Assembly: GCA_011317545.1 (NCBI GenBank)
Contig: WUJK01000007.1
Span: 1,860,001-1,924,000, forward strand
From: Coniella vitis
Lineage: Eukaryota > Ascomycota > Sordariomycetes > Diaporthales > Schizoparmaceae
DNA length: 64,000 bases
Direction: 5' to 3'
The notes under the pieces: model-generated
What the model saw: the letters and a program-made list of their open reading frames with translations, nothing else
Told to the model about the DNA's origin: nothing
Databases searched by the model: none
Translations under genes and position numbers: made by a program
Shown: positions 12,277-25,056 of the stretch, in pieces
Numbering within the stretch: the stretch's first letter is position 1
Layout of the letters: every line of letters begins with the position of its first letter

Positions 12277-14668
12277 GCTTGCTCTTGGGCATGCACGTCT
12301 GCGTTGCTTGCTGTGGCTGCGTGGTGAGCGAGGTGAGATATCAGGTTGGGAAGTGGGTAAACTACCCACCGTCGTCCATCCTGCGCTGCCTCTAGCGCAG
12401 CAAATGCAGCCACAAGACGCAATTGGAATGGATGGGGACAAGAGAAAGAGAAGAGCGAGCTCACTCACGCTTTGGACCTTTTGCTCCCTCCTCCTCTTCC
12501 TCTTCTTCTTCTTTCCGACGTTTCGTACAAGTGCCGTCAACCATCAACCGGTGGATGAACGAATCATTCGGTCACTCGCTGATCAGATCAGTCAGTCCGG
12601 TTACTGCACTCAAACGCTCAACAGTGCTGTGCCATGACCGTTTCTTGCTGCTTGCTGCTGCTGCTGCTGCTGCATAGTACTCTGAAATAAAGATGGGATG
12701 GGATTAGCGGAGCACTGCACAGCTGTGGTTGGTGCTTGGGGCAAGGACAGAAACGACCCCGCTTGCCCTGTAACATTGTACTTGGCCAAGCAAACAGAAC
12801 CCACGGCTGCCGAATGGATGGTATTATGTATCCATTCCATCTGGTGGCGCTGCTGACGGCCAAGCTGCAAAGCAACGGGCGGGCGAACCAAAGCGGCCAA
12901 GCAGCCACCAAGCAAGCCATTCCCAGTGATGCAATCGCTTCCAATGTCAGCGCTGGGCTCGTCCGTTCTCCACAAGCATTGCAACTGGGGCTTGTTGGGC
13001 TTGGATACACCATGCTCCATCCGGCTGTACGGGAGATGCGCGATGAGGGGGTATAATATAGGGAACATAAGCGAAGACCACATCTTTTTTATACCTTTGG
13101 GGACTGTGATTTGTGGGCAGAGAGAGAGCGAGCCTTGAGGTTCATCTGCCACCCAGGTGGAGCCAAGTTGATTGGGGCCGTCACCTTATCGTATTCTTTT
13201 CTCTCAGATCTTTTTGGACACAGCCGACCGGTCCAAAACGGTGCCGGTGCACGTTTTCAGTCGAGAGCGAGTATGTCGACGGCAGACTGAATAGAAAGCT
13301 GAAGCTGTGGCTTGGCTTGGCTTGGCATCGGATGAGCTTCTGTAGAAAAACCCTGTTGGAAGCCAAAGAAATTAGGAAAAAGAGACACGATCCATAGCCA
13401 CAGGAGGCCAATATCAGTTAAGTACTATAACGTGTGCGGGTGGCGGCAGAGATGCAACAAGTCTTGTTGGAGAAGAAATCACCGCGGGATCCCTGTAAGA
13501 TGAAAACTGACCGAGGCCAGTATAGTATAAAAGTTACTTCATTATACTGCTTTTCAAGAAGTATTTCATTTTCATCATCCTTGTTCACACCCTGGAATAT
13601 ATCACTCCCATGCTTTTTTTGTTGGATATATAACATGCACGCCAGAGATTTGCACGGAGTTGCATGATACTCGATCCAATGCTCCTTTCCTCTCGCTGGT
13701 TCTAAGCGTGGGCTCTGGGCGCTGCCCAGCTGGCCAAATCTGTGGGGTTTCTTGGGCAGAGGTCCTGCCTACATAGAATACACCATGTGATAGTAATAGC
13801 AGGAGACAACTGCTTAAAGAGGAGCAAACTCAACGGCCGAGGCTGCTATATTTAGAACCCACGCTCCGCATGCAAACCCCGTTGCAGATAGTCGTGCGTA
13901 AAACGGATAAGGGAAACGCTACGCACATTCAGTACCTTCTCCTATTCTAACATTGTTGAGGTCGCTAGAATGTGTTATGAGAAGAGGCTGGGGAAAATGC
14001 TTCTTTCTTCCTAACCTTGATGCACACACAGCATATTTAGGTTTACCAAAAGATAAACAGCAACAACAACAAATCGTAAAAGAATATAATATACTCCTAC
14101 CGTAGTCATACATGATATTAGACGCCAATCTAATCAGTAAATACCGCGTAAATATTACCTTAGCTACTTCAAGGAACAAATGGATGCAAGGAGCTTGCTC
14201 AAGTTGAACCTGCCATGCATCCCTCAAGACGTTCAAACAAATGAACAACCAAGGGCAACGCAAACGAATCTTGTTCCTTCACACGCCATGACCCATCTTC
14301 ACACAAGGCGCTTCCTCGCAATTGTACCAGTGTCAACCAATTAGAAGTGCAATAGGATGAGAAAAAGACACCATCATAACACAAGTACTCGCGTGCTAGC
14401 ACGGGTACCTATCTGGTGTCTGAGCGTGTAAGTGCCTTTTTGACATTGGTGGTTGAATGTGTCATGGAATCATGGGATGCGTATTAACCAGCCGAAGATA
14501 AAATAACAGTCAAGAATGATAAAAAGAAAGAGAAAGAAAGAAGACTACAGAACCCTATTTCCTTCCTTCTTCTTACCTCCTTCCTCCTTCACACCCTGCT
14601 TCTTTCTCCGTTTATCTCAAACATACAATTCTTTACAATAAACATCTCCCCTCTGCCACATCAAGCTA

Positions 14669-17474
14669 TCAATGGCCCCAGTGATTATTTTGGCCATATC
14701 CCTCTTCAAGCGTTCGCTCCTCAAGCGTACGTATGAAATCCCGATTGCTCCGCCCACGGCCTGCCTGTTGACTGCCTCTCCGCCCGCCTGCGCGTGCAGC
14801 AGCCTGGTCAACGAGTCCCATGCCATCAGGTGGCGGCGGGTAGTATGCCGGGCTGGGCTGGAGGCGGATGGGCGCATTCGGATCCAGGTGACTCGCCACG
14901 CGTTGTATTGCCGCTGGAATTCCGCTCTGCTGCTGCTCCATGGTCGAAGCTCTCTGCCGTCTCACGGCCTGCTGGTACATGCCAGGTTGTTGAGTAACGG
15001 CACCATAGTTTGCTGCTGGCATTTGCGCAGGTGCACCCCCATATTGCGCTGCATAGGGAGGTGGTGCCCCTGCTGACTGCATGGGCGCATTGCTTGGATA
15101 CATGCCACCTCCGTACACTGAGCCTGTATGGCTGGGCGACTGCTGGTACTGAGAGTTGGCCATGGTGTAGGCACTCTGTGCAGCAGAATTGGCCTGTGCC
15201 TGTGCTTGCTGCGCTCTTTGCTTGCTGATTGCTTCGGCTTGTTGCTGCTGCTGTGTGCCTGGGGCCGGTGACCTGTTCAGCGAGGTAGCCTTGAGATTCA
15301 TTGGTGGAACAAACGGCCCTGTGAACTTGGTCTGCGTGATGAACGGGTGCAATTTTGCTTGCTGTGGAGACCATCTCTCGAGAGGGTTGATGGTCAGAAG
15401 CCCTCGCACAAAGTCGATAAATGCATGGCGATTTTGCATTTCTAGTGACCTGTTAGTCAATTCCCTCGCACGAGGTTTGAGACATGGATACGCGACATAC
15501 CTCGATCGATCTCCATCTGCTTCATATTCTTCCGAGGCATAGGGTAAGACTTGATAATCTCGGGCAAGTTGTCGGCTTGGAAGTACTTCTTGCTAGGTTG
15601 CTCCTTCGTGCCGTGCTCTCGTGAGTACTGTTCCATGCTCTTGAGCTGATAAGTCTTCCGACCGTACTCGTCTGCCTTCTTATCGAAAAATTCGCCGGCT
15701 TGCTTGCCCATCTCAATCATCCAGTTTGGCGGGTTGCCCAGCATCTCAACAATACGGGAGACCTGATTGTACTCCGACGAGCCTGGAAACAGAGGCAATC
15801 CAAGAAACAATTCTACCACAATACAGCCAAGCGACCACATATCTATGGCGGAGGAGTATGGTAGGCCCAGTAATACCTCGGGTGACCGGTAAAATCTGGA
15901 CTGAATGTACGTGTATACCGTCTGTCGTTCATCGCATGCCGAACCAAAGTCGATAATTTTGATGATTGGGCTTTCGAGATTCTTGAGAAGAATATTTTCT
16001 GGCTTCAAGTCGCAGTGGATGAGTCTCGCCTTGTTCAAGAGCGCGAGACCATTGAGGAGTTGTTGGGCGAAGACCCTCACCAGTGTGGTGCTAAGACCCC
16101 GGAACTGGTTCTGTTTGATGAGCTCGTACAGATTGACGCTCAACAGCTCAAAAACAAGGCACAAGTGCTGTCTGTGTATGAAGGTGTCCTTGAGCCTCAG
16201 CAAATGGTGGTCGTCGTTCTTGTCGAGTTTCGTGTTGAGCTATCATCGCAATTAGCGTCATCCTCAATCTGTACATTTTTCGACCGGGAAACCCTACCAA
16301 GTCCAGCACAGATACTTCCATCATACTTTGGTTGAAGTACGCTGTGCGGTTCTTGATGACCTTGACCGCGACGACCTCTTGGGTCTTGAGGTTCTGACAC
16401 TTGACGACCTGACCAAATGTGCCCTGGCCGAGCACGTCCAAGATCAGGTATCGGTTTCTGAATGTGTTCCCATTAGTATGTTGGTGACAGCCTTGCTTCT
16501 TTCTCCGCCACACCCTCTACTCACTTGTGGCCCGCTTCCTCAGACCCGAGTATATCGTTGACATATAGAATGTAATCGCTATCTTCGTTGTCGTATCCAT
16601 CATTCTTGCAACCCTTGCTGGGTTTGGTCAATACTCTGCGAGGGTTCCGTGACGATTCGTATTTGAAGTTTGGATTGCAAATGCGGTACGTCGCTGGCAG
16701 GTGGACAGTAAGGGCTTGAAGGGGCTGTCGGCCAGAAGATTAGCACTTTTGTGGTCTATCAAGAAAGAGTACCATAGCTACAACAAGTAATCAGACGAGT
16801 GCAAGATTACATACACTGATGAAGCCGCCCTCTGGGTTTGCTCGTCGGAAAGCTGGCTGCGCGTTGACTTTTGGCCTAAGATCTTGTGATGTTCGTAATT
16901 TCCTGAATTCGGGCACCGGGCCTTTGTGCACGACTGGCCCTGCTGTCATGTTGGTGACTCTTCGGGGCGACGTCGGGTCGTGTTGTTGCCAGCCGTCGTG
17001 CCGACCGGCCGCGACGGGACTGAGCACGTTGCCGAACTGATAGTGGGACTCGACGCCAGCGGGCAGCGAGGCCATGGTCGGCAGCTGAGCTGACGAGGTG
17101 CGGCTATTCTGGTAGTATGGGCTTTGAGGCGACTGGTAGTCGGAGGGTCTGTTTGGCGACTGGCGAGATCCCGAGGGAGTCGTGAATTGGCCAGACTTTG
17201 CGTACGGCGAAGTCGGCGACATGACCTCCATGGGCGAGTATCGCTGGGCAGCAGCAGACTGTTCGGGAGGCGAGTGCAGGGTGGACTGGCGACTGCCGTG
17301 GTGAGGACGCATGGGATACTTCATGCTTGCATAAGGGTCGTTTGCGTCGGCCATTGCCACATCACCATTGTTATCGCGCAGCTGGCTGCTGGTGCTGCTG
17401 GTGCTGCCACCACCACCATTGTATCGCCTCGATGCGCCGGCGGGATCGTGGTAGGCTGGGCCCCACGGATCCAT
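14669..17474 (-). CDS. YAK1: Dual-specificity tyrosine-regulated kinase YAK1 (DYRK family)
   Basis: Protein kinase that in yeast restrains growth when nutrients or PKA activity are low. Five exons, 17474-16815, 16724-16525, 16457-16298, 16239-15501 and 15441-14669, sum to 2,532 nt (843 residues). The N-terminus is disordered and Ser/Pro/Gln-rich. The signature before the kinase domain reads NDGYDNEDSDYILYVNDIL. Kinase landmarks include the Gly loop VLGQGTFGQVVKC, VAVKVIKN with the ATP-binding Lys, the catalytic loop HCDLKPENILL, the DFGSA magnesium motif, and the DYRK autophosphorylation site YTYIQSRFYRSPEVLLG. After the kinase core comes the YAK-type segment SMEQYSREHGTKEQPSKKYFQ, then a Gln/Ala/Pro-rich tail of about 200 residues. 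Splice phases all agree. The upstream region has several TACATAGTA copies. Confidence 0.97.
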
Positions 17475-17856
17475 GGCTGATTACGTGGGAGGTCGCAATT
17501 GGTATCGAAAGTCGAACCGAACGTCGCAAAGCACCCAGAGCGGTGCAGATGACGGGGAGCGCCAGGCGTAATGGGCGTAGTAGCGGACGAGACGTCGGCC
17601 CTGCGAGGGAAGTGCGCGTTATTGCTTCTTCTGCCTTTTCTGGGCGTGCAATAGACGGACAGTGCTGCTGTGTTGTTGTTGTTGTTGTTGTTGAAGGTTG
17701 GTTGGGCAAGCTTGGCTCTGATCAAGGAAACCGGGGGCAGCAGCAAGTACGGGCGTGAACCTTGCAAGTACGTAGCCAGGTAGCGTCGCAGAGGTCACCA
17801 GTGCCAGAGCGGCCGCAAGATTCCAGACCCCAGGCCCTGTACTTTAACTACCTACA

Positions 17857-17881
17857 TACATAGTACATAGTATACATAGTA
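17857..17881 (+). promoter_or_regulatory. Three overlapping TACATAGTA copies upstream of YAK1
   Basis: Exact copies at 17857-17865, 17864-17872 and 17873-17881, about 380 bp upstream of the YAK1 start. The tandem arrangement is visible in the sequence; a regulatory role is only a hypothesis. Confidence 0.4.
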
Positions 17882-18789
17882 TCACTTTTTCCCTCGTCAC
17901 TGCACATGCCCTGGCCCGGACGACGGGCAACAGACCGCAGTACTTGTACAGCACATAGTACCAGAGCAAGCAGTCAAGCAAGCGAAACCAACACATGAGG
18001 GGGGAGTAATCTGAAAAGGCTGCAAGACAGGAACATGACCTGTGAGGAAATTTGAATGGGCAGTGCACCAGTGAATCAAACTATACGTGTGTATGTTACG
18101 CAAGTCGGCTTTTTTGGCTGCGACCTTACTGCATGCGTTCTCACCAGCAGCCGACACCTAATCGCACTGTCCACTCGAAATCGTCGGCACCGCCCCAGTC
18201 AGGCATGAACCGCCCGCTTCACATTGTACATAAGTAGTAGAACCACCTTCTCTGCATTGACGGACTGAATGACGAACTGACGTAATGTTTCTTTACAATC
18301 TCTGCGATTTATAAAGGCCCGATGGCGTAAGATAAACTGGTCAAAATGACTTGGGGCGTAGAAGCAGAAGCAGAAGCAGAAGAAGAACCTGTCGACGAGT
18401 ACTGGCTTACAAGTGACTGGGCGATGGACTGATTCAGAGTCCTCCCGTCACATCACAGCGTTTCAGGCTCAACAAACACCCAAAGCTAATGAATGAATGA
18501 ATGGCTTTCTGGGAAATTGCCTGTCACTAACTTACCGCACCGTAAAACCATTTCCTTGATTTTTCCTGCTTTCTGGCCTTCACAGTCACACCGAGCCCTT
18601 CCCTCCTACAATTGCCGCCATACTGTACATGCCACTTTACTATGTATGTAATAGTACAATATCACTCACTCACACAGCGTAAGAACAGCCAAGCCCCCCC
18701 CCCCCCGCCTGGGTCTAAAGATTGGGCGCCAAAAAGAGATTCCGCCATCCAGCCCTCACCCTCATCCGCCTATGTACTATGTACTTGTC

Positions 18790-18846
18790 TCCTCCTCCTC
18801 CTCCTCCTCCTCCTCCTCCTCCTCCTCCTCCTCCTCCTCCTCCTCC
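18790..18846 (+). repeat. (TCC)19 microsatellite
   Basis: Nineteen perfect TCC triplets in the region between YAK1 and PUB1. One TACTATGTA copy ends seven bases before it. Non-coding as far as can be judged. Confidence 0.95.
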
Positions 18847-19353
18847 TTCTCGTGTGTTCTGCTCCTCCTCCTGCCTCCTCCACACCCGGCCCTTTCACCA
18901 ACTTGCACCCAGCTTTCCGCACTGTACTGTAGAGTTTCTGTGGGCCGAAAGTACATGCTGTACTATGTACATACATCCTCATCATGCTTGACTGTCATGA
19001 CAGTGGAGAGCATGTACATAGTAGTGGATATGTACTTATTGCGTACGACGTACATGTGCTTCGACCTGACTTTGACTTCTATTGCTTGCAAGGGGGAAAA
19101 GATGGGGAAAAGAAAGAAGACTGCTTCCTTAGCGCGCGGACAGTCTGTATCGTAGCAATCCATATCTTCCAATGCCGTCAAGCAAGCCACCCAACACCAA
19201 GTCAAAAAATATTAGGTCACCAGGTCACTCACACAAGGCCGTTGATCCGAAACCCCGGCTAATCCGCTCGACGTTCCCCCAGACATATAAAAGGCTGTCT
19301 TTTGCCGTCATGATGCAGGTATAGCGACGCATCAGTTATGTCGGACCTTTTCT

Positions 19354-19371
19354 TATATATATATATATATT
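19354..19371 (+). repeat. (TA)n microsatellite
   Basis: A short alternating T/A run of about nine units in the non-coding region between YAK1 and PUB1. Confidence 0.9.
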
Positions 19372-20364
19372 TCAAGGTGCAATCACGTAGTTCGTTACCA
19401 GTATCGTCACATTGCCATGACATTGACATTGTTGGCTATCTTGCAACCCATACTTATGCTTCGACCCGATTCCAATTCTACACGGAGCTCGTCGTTAAAT
19501 TCTTCTTCCGTATCCTTTTAAAAATTGATAAGGGTGTGGCATATACTGCAACATAGCCTTATTTCTCATACCAAGAACCAAAAAATCCCTCGTGGCCTTA
19601 CCGCCCAACTTTTGTTCTCTTGAATGCTTGCTTCACTGATCCATTTTGCCTCATGCTTGGGAACATTCCTCCAGCCCGTAGTCCCTACCTCCAACGAGCT
19701 GCTAACAGTCACTAGCCAAAGAAGGGAAAACGATGTAAAGAAGAAGTAGAGATAGAAGAGAAGACGATGATGATAGAACTCGCAATTAAGCGAGTCGGAT
19801 AGAGGAAATTCGTCAAGTCATCCCACATCCGGTAGTACCGCGTCGAACACGTAAAGCCATTCTCGCCAACCTCAAGCAAAATAGCCAGGGCTTTGATCAG
19901 CCCAGGCTGACAACACTCAACAATGCGAAAGTGGTATCCAGCGCGCGTAAACAACACTTCAAGACACGTCCCATAAATGATTTTTCTTTTTCGGTCCCAT
20001 GCAAGGCGTCATCAAGGCAGCGTCCTACAGCAAAGAACATGGGAAAAGTGACACTTGCGACAAGAAACCAACAAAGAAACAACACGACCAGCAAGAGCCG
20101 TGTAGACAAGTGAGGAAATACATGAGGACTTCATCAAAAGATGGGGGACAGCCCGCCCCATATATCAACACCCGCTTCAAAAGAATGAAAAATTGCCAAC
20201 GCTGCCGAAAAGACAAACTCAATAAATGTGTAGATCCATTCAAGCACCGCTCGCTATTGCGCCATTTCAATAGAACCGCCAAATATGAGACCGGTAAAAG
20301 GAGTTCCAGAGACAAGTGAAACATATTCGAAGTCAACGCGGGTGCTAAGAAAGCGTTCACCATT

Positions 20365-22048
20365 CTAACCCTGGTAGCCGCCGTAGCCAGCGCTGGGAGG
20401 CTGAGGAGGAGCCCACTGAGCGTTGGGAGGCTGTTGACCTCTGCCGTAGCCACCGGCGCTGGGAGGTCCGCTGAAGCCCATTTGGGGCGCATAACCCGCA
20501 GGGGACTGCGCAGCTGGACCTCCATAGTTGCCTTGCTGGCCGTATTGCGCCGCTATTCGCACACACAAAGTCAGTAAGCTGGACGTCGGGTCCATCTAAA
20601 CACTCGATTCACTTACCACCGTACTGGGGAAAGTAAGTGTTGGGCGTACCAGGAAATCCAGGAGCCTGTGCACTCTGTGGGCTATAGGCCTGGTTGGGAT
20701 CAAACGCTGAACTGTTGGGCGTCTTGTCCTTGCCCCACTGTGCAAATAGTCAGTCTTGGTTTTTCATTCTCAATCAAGCCAAGAGGAATTGCTTACACTG
20801 CACTTCAATGGGCGGCCGTTGACATTGTAGCCGTTAAGCTGGCAAATGGCCATGGCCGCATTTTCGTGCGAGTCCATCTTGATGAAGGCAAAGCCACGAT
20901 CGGCTTGGAAACGAGACTCGACAACGTAGCCAAAGTTGGAAAACAGTGGCACGAGGTCGTTCTGAGTCGTGTACGGTGTAAGATTGCCGACGTAGCAAGT
21001 CGTCTGCCAAGCCGGGGTCTGGCTAACAATCATGTCGTAGCTGTGCACACCGTGAGTGGGGAAGTGGTGGTGGCCGTAGGGGGTAGTGGGAGTCATGCCC
21101 ATGGCCTGCATGGCCTGCTGCTGAGCAATCGAGGGCTGCCCCTTCTGGTTGGCCCAGTTGCAGCGAATGGCCCGAGAACCCAGCCACTCGCCATCCATGG
21201 AGCTCAAGGCCTTCTCAGCCTCGGGACGGTCGCGGAATGCGACGAACCCATAGCCTCGCGAACGGCCCGTCTTCATGTCCCACATAACGCGCGCCTCCGA
21301 CACTGAGCCAAAGGCAGAGAAGGCCTGGAGAAGGACCTCGTCGTTCACTTCATTCGACAGGTCACCCACAAATATGTGGAAGTGGTTCGACGTGTCCTCT
21401 TTGCTGGCAGTGTTGGACTGATAGGCCCAGTTGACGCGGATTTCCTGCGCGCTCGCGTCAGTCCTCGGTACAACCTCCCGCATTATAGGCGTGCCAGCTT
21501 GAACATACCAGTTGGTGAACACGACGGCCGTTGAGCGTCTGCATGGCGCGCTCAGCCGCACCTGGGTCATCATATTCGACGAAACCGTAGTTGAAACCCT
21601 TGGCCTAGAAGCAAGAAAAAAAAACAATAGAAATGTGTTATTATGATATGTATGCGCACAATTGTGGTATAGAGGTGCCACAGCAACTAACATTCTTGTC
21701 GGGGATGATCTTGACGTTCTGAACGTGACCGGTAGTCTCGAAAATCTGGCGCAAAACATCCTCGGTCACGCGCGGGTCTAGACCGCCAACGTAGAGGGCT
21801 CGCTTGTTGGGCTCGGGAGCAGCACGTCGGGGGAAGGGGCCTCCACTTGAGGGAGACATGATCTGATCTCCGGACAATGGCGAAGTGACGGCGGTCGGAA
21901 TGGGATTCGTGTTCGGGGGGATGTGCAGCGGAGGAGGCGGCATGTGGGCATTGTTGGAGCCATTCTGGCCATTTTCGTAGCCGGGAGCGCCAGAATTGGG
22001 CTGTGGGGGAGGAGGAAGTTGACTTCCAGGAGCACCAGTGTCTGCCAT
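20365..22048 (-). CDS. PUB1: Three-RRM RNA-binding protein, PUB1/TIA-1 type
   Basis: Cytoplasmic/nuclear poly(U)- or AU-rich RNA-binding protein; yeast Pub1 affects mRNA stability and enters stress granules. Start chosen at MADTGAPGSQLPPPPQP (22048); an in-frame Met at 22150 would add 34 residues. RRM1 begins RALYVGGLDPRVTEDVLRQ with RNP1-like GFNYGFVEY across an intron. RRM2 has FHIFVGDLSNEVNDEVL and RNP1 SRGYGFVAF. RRM3 has TTCYVGNLTPYTTQNDL and RNP1 DRGFAFIKM, ending NGRPLKCSWGKDK across another intron. Proline-rich N-terminal and Gly/Gln/Tyr-rich C-terminal tails (YGGYQG at the end) flank the RRMs, the latter a typical prion-like segment. At least four introns are inferred from conserved junctions (near 21690-21605, 21505-21445, 20795-20742 and 20615-20555). 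Family is clear; Pub1 versus Nam8 paralogue is slightly less certain. Confidence 0.93.
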
Positions 22049-25000
22049 GGCGACTAGCTTGTTGTGATGGTGCTGGCTTGTAGTAGGTGAGGGCTGCTGT
22101 AGCTGTGGCGGAGGAAGATGAATCGTCCTAGGCTGCGCAAATCCCAGCAAATGAGGTTATGAAACAAATTGCACCCGGCAGTGGATATCAGCTCGAGCTG
22201 GACTGTGTATGCAAGTACCTAAAAGGAACGGAGCGGGGCAAAGCTGCAGAGGAGCGGTTTCCCTCGCAATCTGCGCAAGCTGACAAGAGGTGAGAAGGAG
22301 AAATACTTCGGTATATGCGACTCGCTGCGACAAGACACCAACAAGAAATTGGGCGTATTACCACTGATGGGGCTCAACCGAGACTACCTGCTTTATGTAT
22401 AGACCCTTCCAGGCGAGGTTTTTGCAGTGATGACTAGCTGTGCAGACTAAAGAACCAACCGCGTATCTGCAATGGTAGATAGCCAGTGGAGAGCTGCTGT
22501 TTCTATACTGTAGCACAGTGTATGCTCGCAATGTGTTGGCAGAGCAGTAATCGAATGAAAACGGAGTCGAAGAAAGCTCTTCAACTATGCAGCAGCAGTC
22601 GCAGCAGCAGTCGCAGCAGCAAAGGACTAGCGCTCGATCAACGCAAGGAAATGCTTCGCATAACACGCAGATGACGACGAGCCGATAGGCGATGCGGCAA
22701 AATAAGTGCACACCAGAAACCGTGGACGTTCGAAAATTATTCGAAGAGGTATTTTCTGCTGCCAACTGAGAGAGGAGAGGCAGATAATGACGGGAGAAGC
22801 AGCCGAGAAGTAGCTGGAGATGGAGAGACGCAGATCGACAGAAACGAAGACGAGACGACCAAGAGTTCAAGTAGAGGCGAGAGGAGAGACGAGGAAAGAA
22901 ACGCAGAGCAGATAGACTGGCAGAGCAGAAAACAATGAGATAGGAGAGAGGAAAGGAAACGGCCAAAGGGAAAGGAGGTATCCCCCAGAGATATCGTGCG
23001 CAACCAGCAGCCGGTTCACGGACAGATTGACGATGCGAAAAGAACAATTGTTCGTGGAGGCAAGGAGAGGCGGGAAGAGGCTACTGAAAAAGGAGTGAGC
23101 AGCCCAGAAGCCGCCCATTCGCTCCGGGCCAATGAACCGTGGAGCAGGAAACGGGGGCAGCACCTTCCCAACATGCGCACCTGTGGCCGAATGGTCGACA
23201 GGGGTTGCTCTACCAATCTTGCCCGTCTTCAGTAATGGCAAGAGCACTGGCATGAGGGGCAGGGCCTGTTAACGGGCCAATACCTGGCGCAGAGGTCCGC
23301 GTAGGCAAGCTTGGAGGGGCACTTGGCAGCTAGGCAGCTAATAAGCTAATACATAGTAAAGCAAAGAACCCGTGGCCAGTGCATTGCGAACATTTCATTA
23401 ACAGTGCCCTCCTAGCCGTTTGGCCCGAGAACATACAAATAGCCAGCTGCAGCTACCGGAAGATTTTCGCCTTTTTAACATAGTAGTACTGGTTGCTGTT
23501 GCAGCTGTTCATGCAGCTAGCTGCCTTGCGCCCACAAGCAGCCCGCAGCAATGCTTTTGTGTGCGAGCCCGCATTGGTTCTCAAACATCTGCATCAAATA
23601 CAGTACTGTAGCCGCCTCCAGGCTAAGCCCGCACACACATGCACGCATGGTGATGGCCTCTGCCCATTCCTGCCACTCCAGAAACACAGGCATGGCTTTC
23701 CACGTTGCGAAGCAAAGAGACATGTCCCTAAATGTGTACCCAATTCGCCTCTGTGAATCCTTTGCCTTGTGGATATTCTTCTATACATAGATCAATGCAC
23801 AAGGGTTTATCATTATTCGTGGGAGTTAGCAGCTAGGGTAATTATCCAAACATCCTGAGCCTTCTTCAACAACGTAGCATATCGTTCGAACGATGAGATC
23901 GAGCCCCCTTCAACAGGAGTCACTGCACAGCCATTAAGGAACCCTTTTTCGCCTCCTCCTCCTCCTTCTTCTCTTCATCCTCTCGGAACACTGTTTCAGC
24001 AGCAAGAAGTCTCCTGGTTGCGCCGCCTAACGAGCTGAAAACCGGCCAGAATTCGGGCCACCGTGTGCTTTGCAACAAGCTGTATAAAAGCAAATAAGTA
24101 CTACATTCTATATGCAGTAGTAGGTAGCCGCGTCAGTGTCTGGCCAACAGGTGAATACTAAGCGTCAGAATGTCTGGAATAATAACCTCACCACTCAGTA
24201 TGGAAGCCTTTGCTGCCGCGTAAGTGGAATATGTCAATGAGCCACCTGTATAAATATACTCGTCAAAATCACAGGCTGCTATACTCTGGGAGCCTGTGGA
24301 TAGGCTTGTAAACAACACTGAAAGCTAGGCACGTCCGTCCTCCTAAATTACCACAGCCTAGGCAGCCACTTGTTTTCTTTTCGCAACTTCGCCACTTGGT
24401 GTTTCAACCAAAGATTATCTAGAGCAGCAATGATTTGGGACACTATAAACAACAATATCCACACGAGTGGATGGTTGCGCTCCATGCTTGGCTAGGCTAC
24501 TGAGGCTGCGTGGGCTTCACATGTGCCATTGTTTCACTTTCCTTATACGTTAGATAACATAAATCATACAGTATCCAAAACCTTCTCGAAAGTCAGCTTT
24601 GCGATAAACCAACGCCAACCCAGACAACCCCGTTTATAAACCCAACACGACCCAAGATATTGTACACAACAACGTAGTGATAGATATACCGAAAATAGGG
24701 GCTTATACCATCTCCGCCACCCTAGAATGTCCCTGTAAAACCAGACTTTGTTTCGCTCTTTATTTTGCCCCAAATTTCGCCTTGCTGCGCCCCTGGGATG
24801 GCAAAAATGTCCGATGCCAGTTATCCCAGAACCCACACAAATATTCAAATGCACTCGAGGTTCAAAACTGTCAACGCCGCTGAATGGTAGACGAAACCTG
24901 CCCGAGTCCCCCAGACAAAGATGTTTGTTTAGATCGTGATTTTGATCGGATTCTGACCTTAATAGCCGTAAGCATATCTTGCAACGCAAGGCGCATGGTG

Positions 25001-25056
25001 GTATAGTATGGGTGGCTTGTGTTAGTTACGTCGGCAGGACGCGCTTCGAGTCATGT
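22049..25056. other. Gene-free 3-kb region upstream of PUB1, downstream of Zn2Cys6 regulator
   Basis: The sequence just upstream of PUB1 (22150-23250) is purine-rich on the plus strand, with CAG-type triplets near 22595-22620, and probably includes a long PUB1 leader. One TACATAGTA copy lies at 23350-23358. A 141-codon ORF at 24564-24989 has no recognisable feature and overlaps the expected 3' UTR of the regulator gene, so it is not called. Confidence 0.5.

Larger units (their letters stand above)
11202..14668. other. Gene-free 3.5-kb region upstream of orphan gene, with microsatellites
   Basis: The part next to the orphan gene (11200-12600) is strongly strand-biased, with G/A- or C/T-rich blocks, a GT run at 11356-11376 and a GCTCAT hexamer repeat at 12253-12276, in keeping with a long 5' leader or promoter. 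The part near 14400-14668 is the 3' region of the YAK1 gene. ORFs of up to 198 codons here have no recognisable domains, start within low-complexity sequence and lack intron support; I regard them as chance ORFs. Confidence 0.55.
17475..20364. other. Intergenic region upstream of YAK1, downstream of PUB1
   Basis: About 2.9 kb without a credible gene. It holds the YAK1 promoter and 5' leader, a TTG run near 17665-17690, a (TCC)19 repeat, an AT run, and seven copies of TACATAGTA/TACTATGTA (17857-17881 and 18638-19023). The part from about 19600 to 20364 is probably the PUB1 3' UTR and spacer. Confidence 0.55.

Noticed and set aside
11944..12540. 198-codon minus-strand ORF with a Lys/Arg-rich start
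   Set aside because: Composition follows the local C/T and hexamer repeats; no protein-like features.
12610..13152. 180-codon minus-strand ORF upstream of YAK1's 3' region
   Set aside because: No domain or conserved-looking motif, ends in a Gln microsatellite, and has no splice support; likely chance.
24564..24989. 141-codon minus-strand ORF downstream of the Zn2Cys6 gene
   Set aside because: No recognisable motif and placed where the 3' UTR of the regulator is expected.
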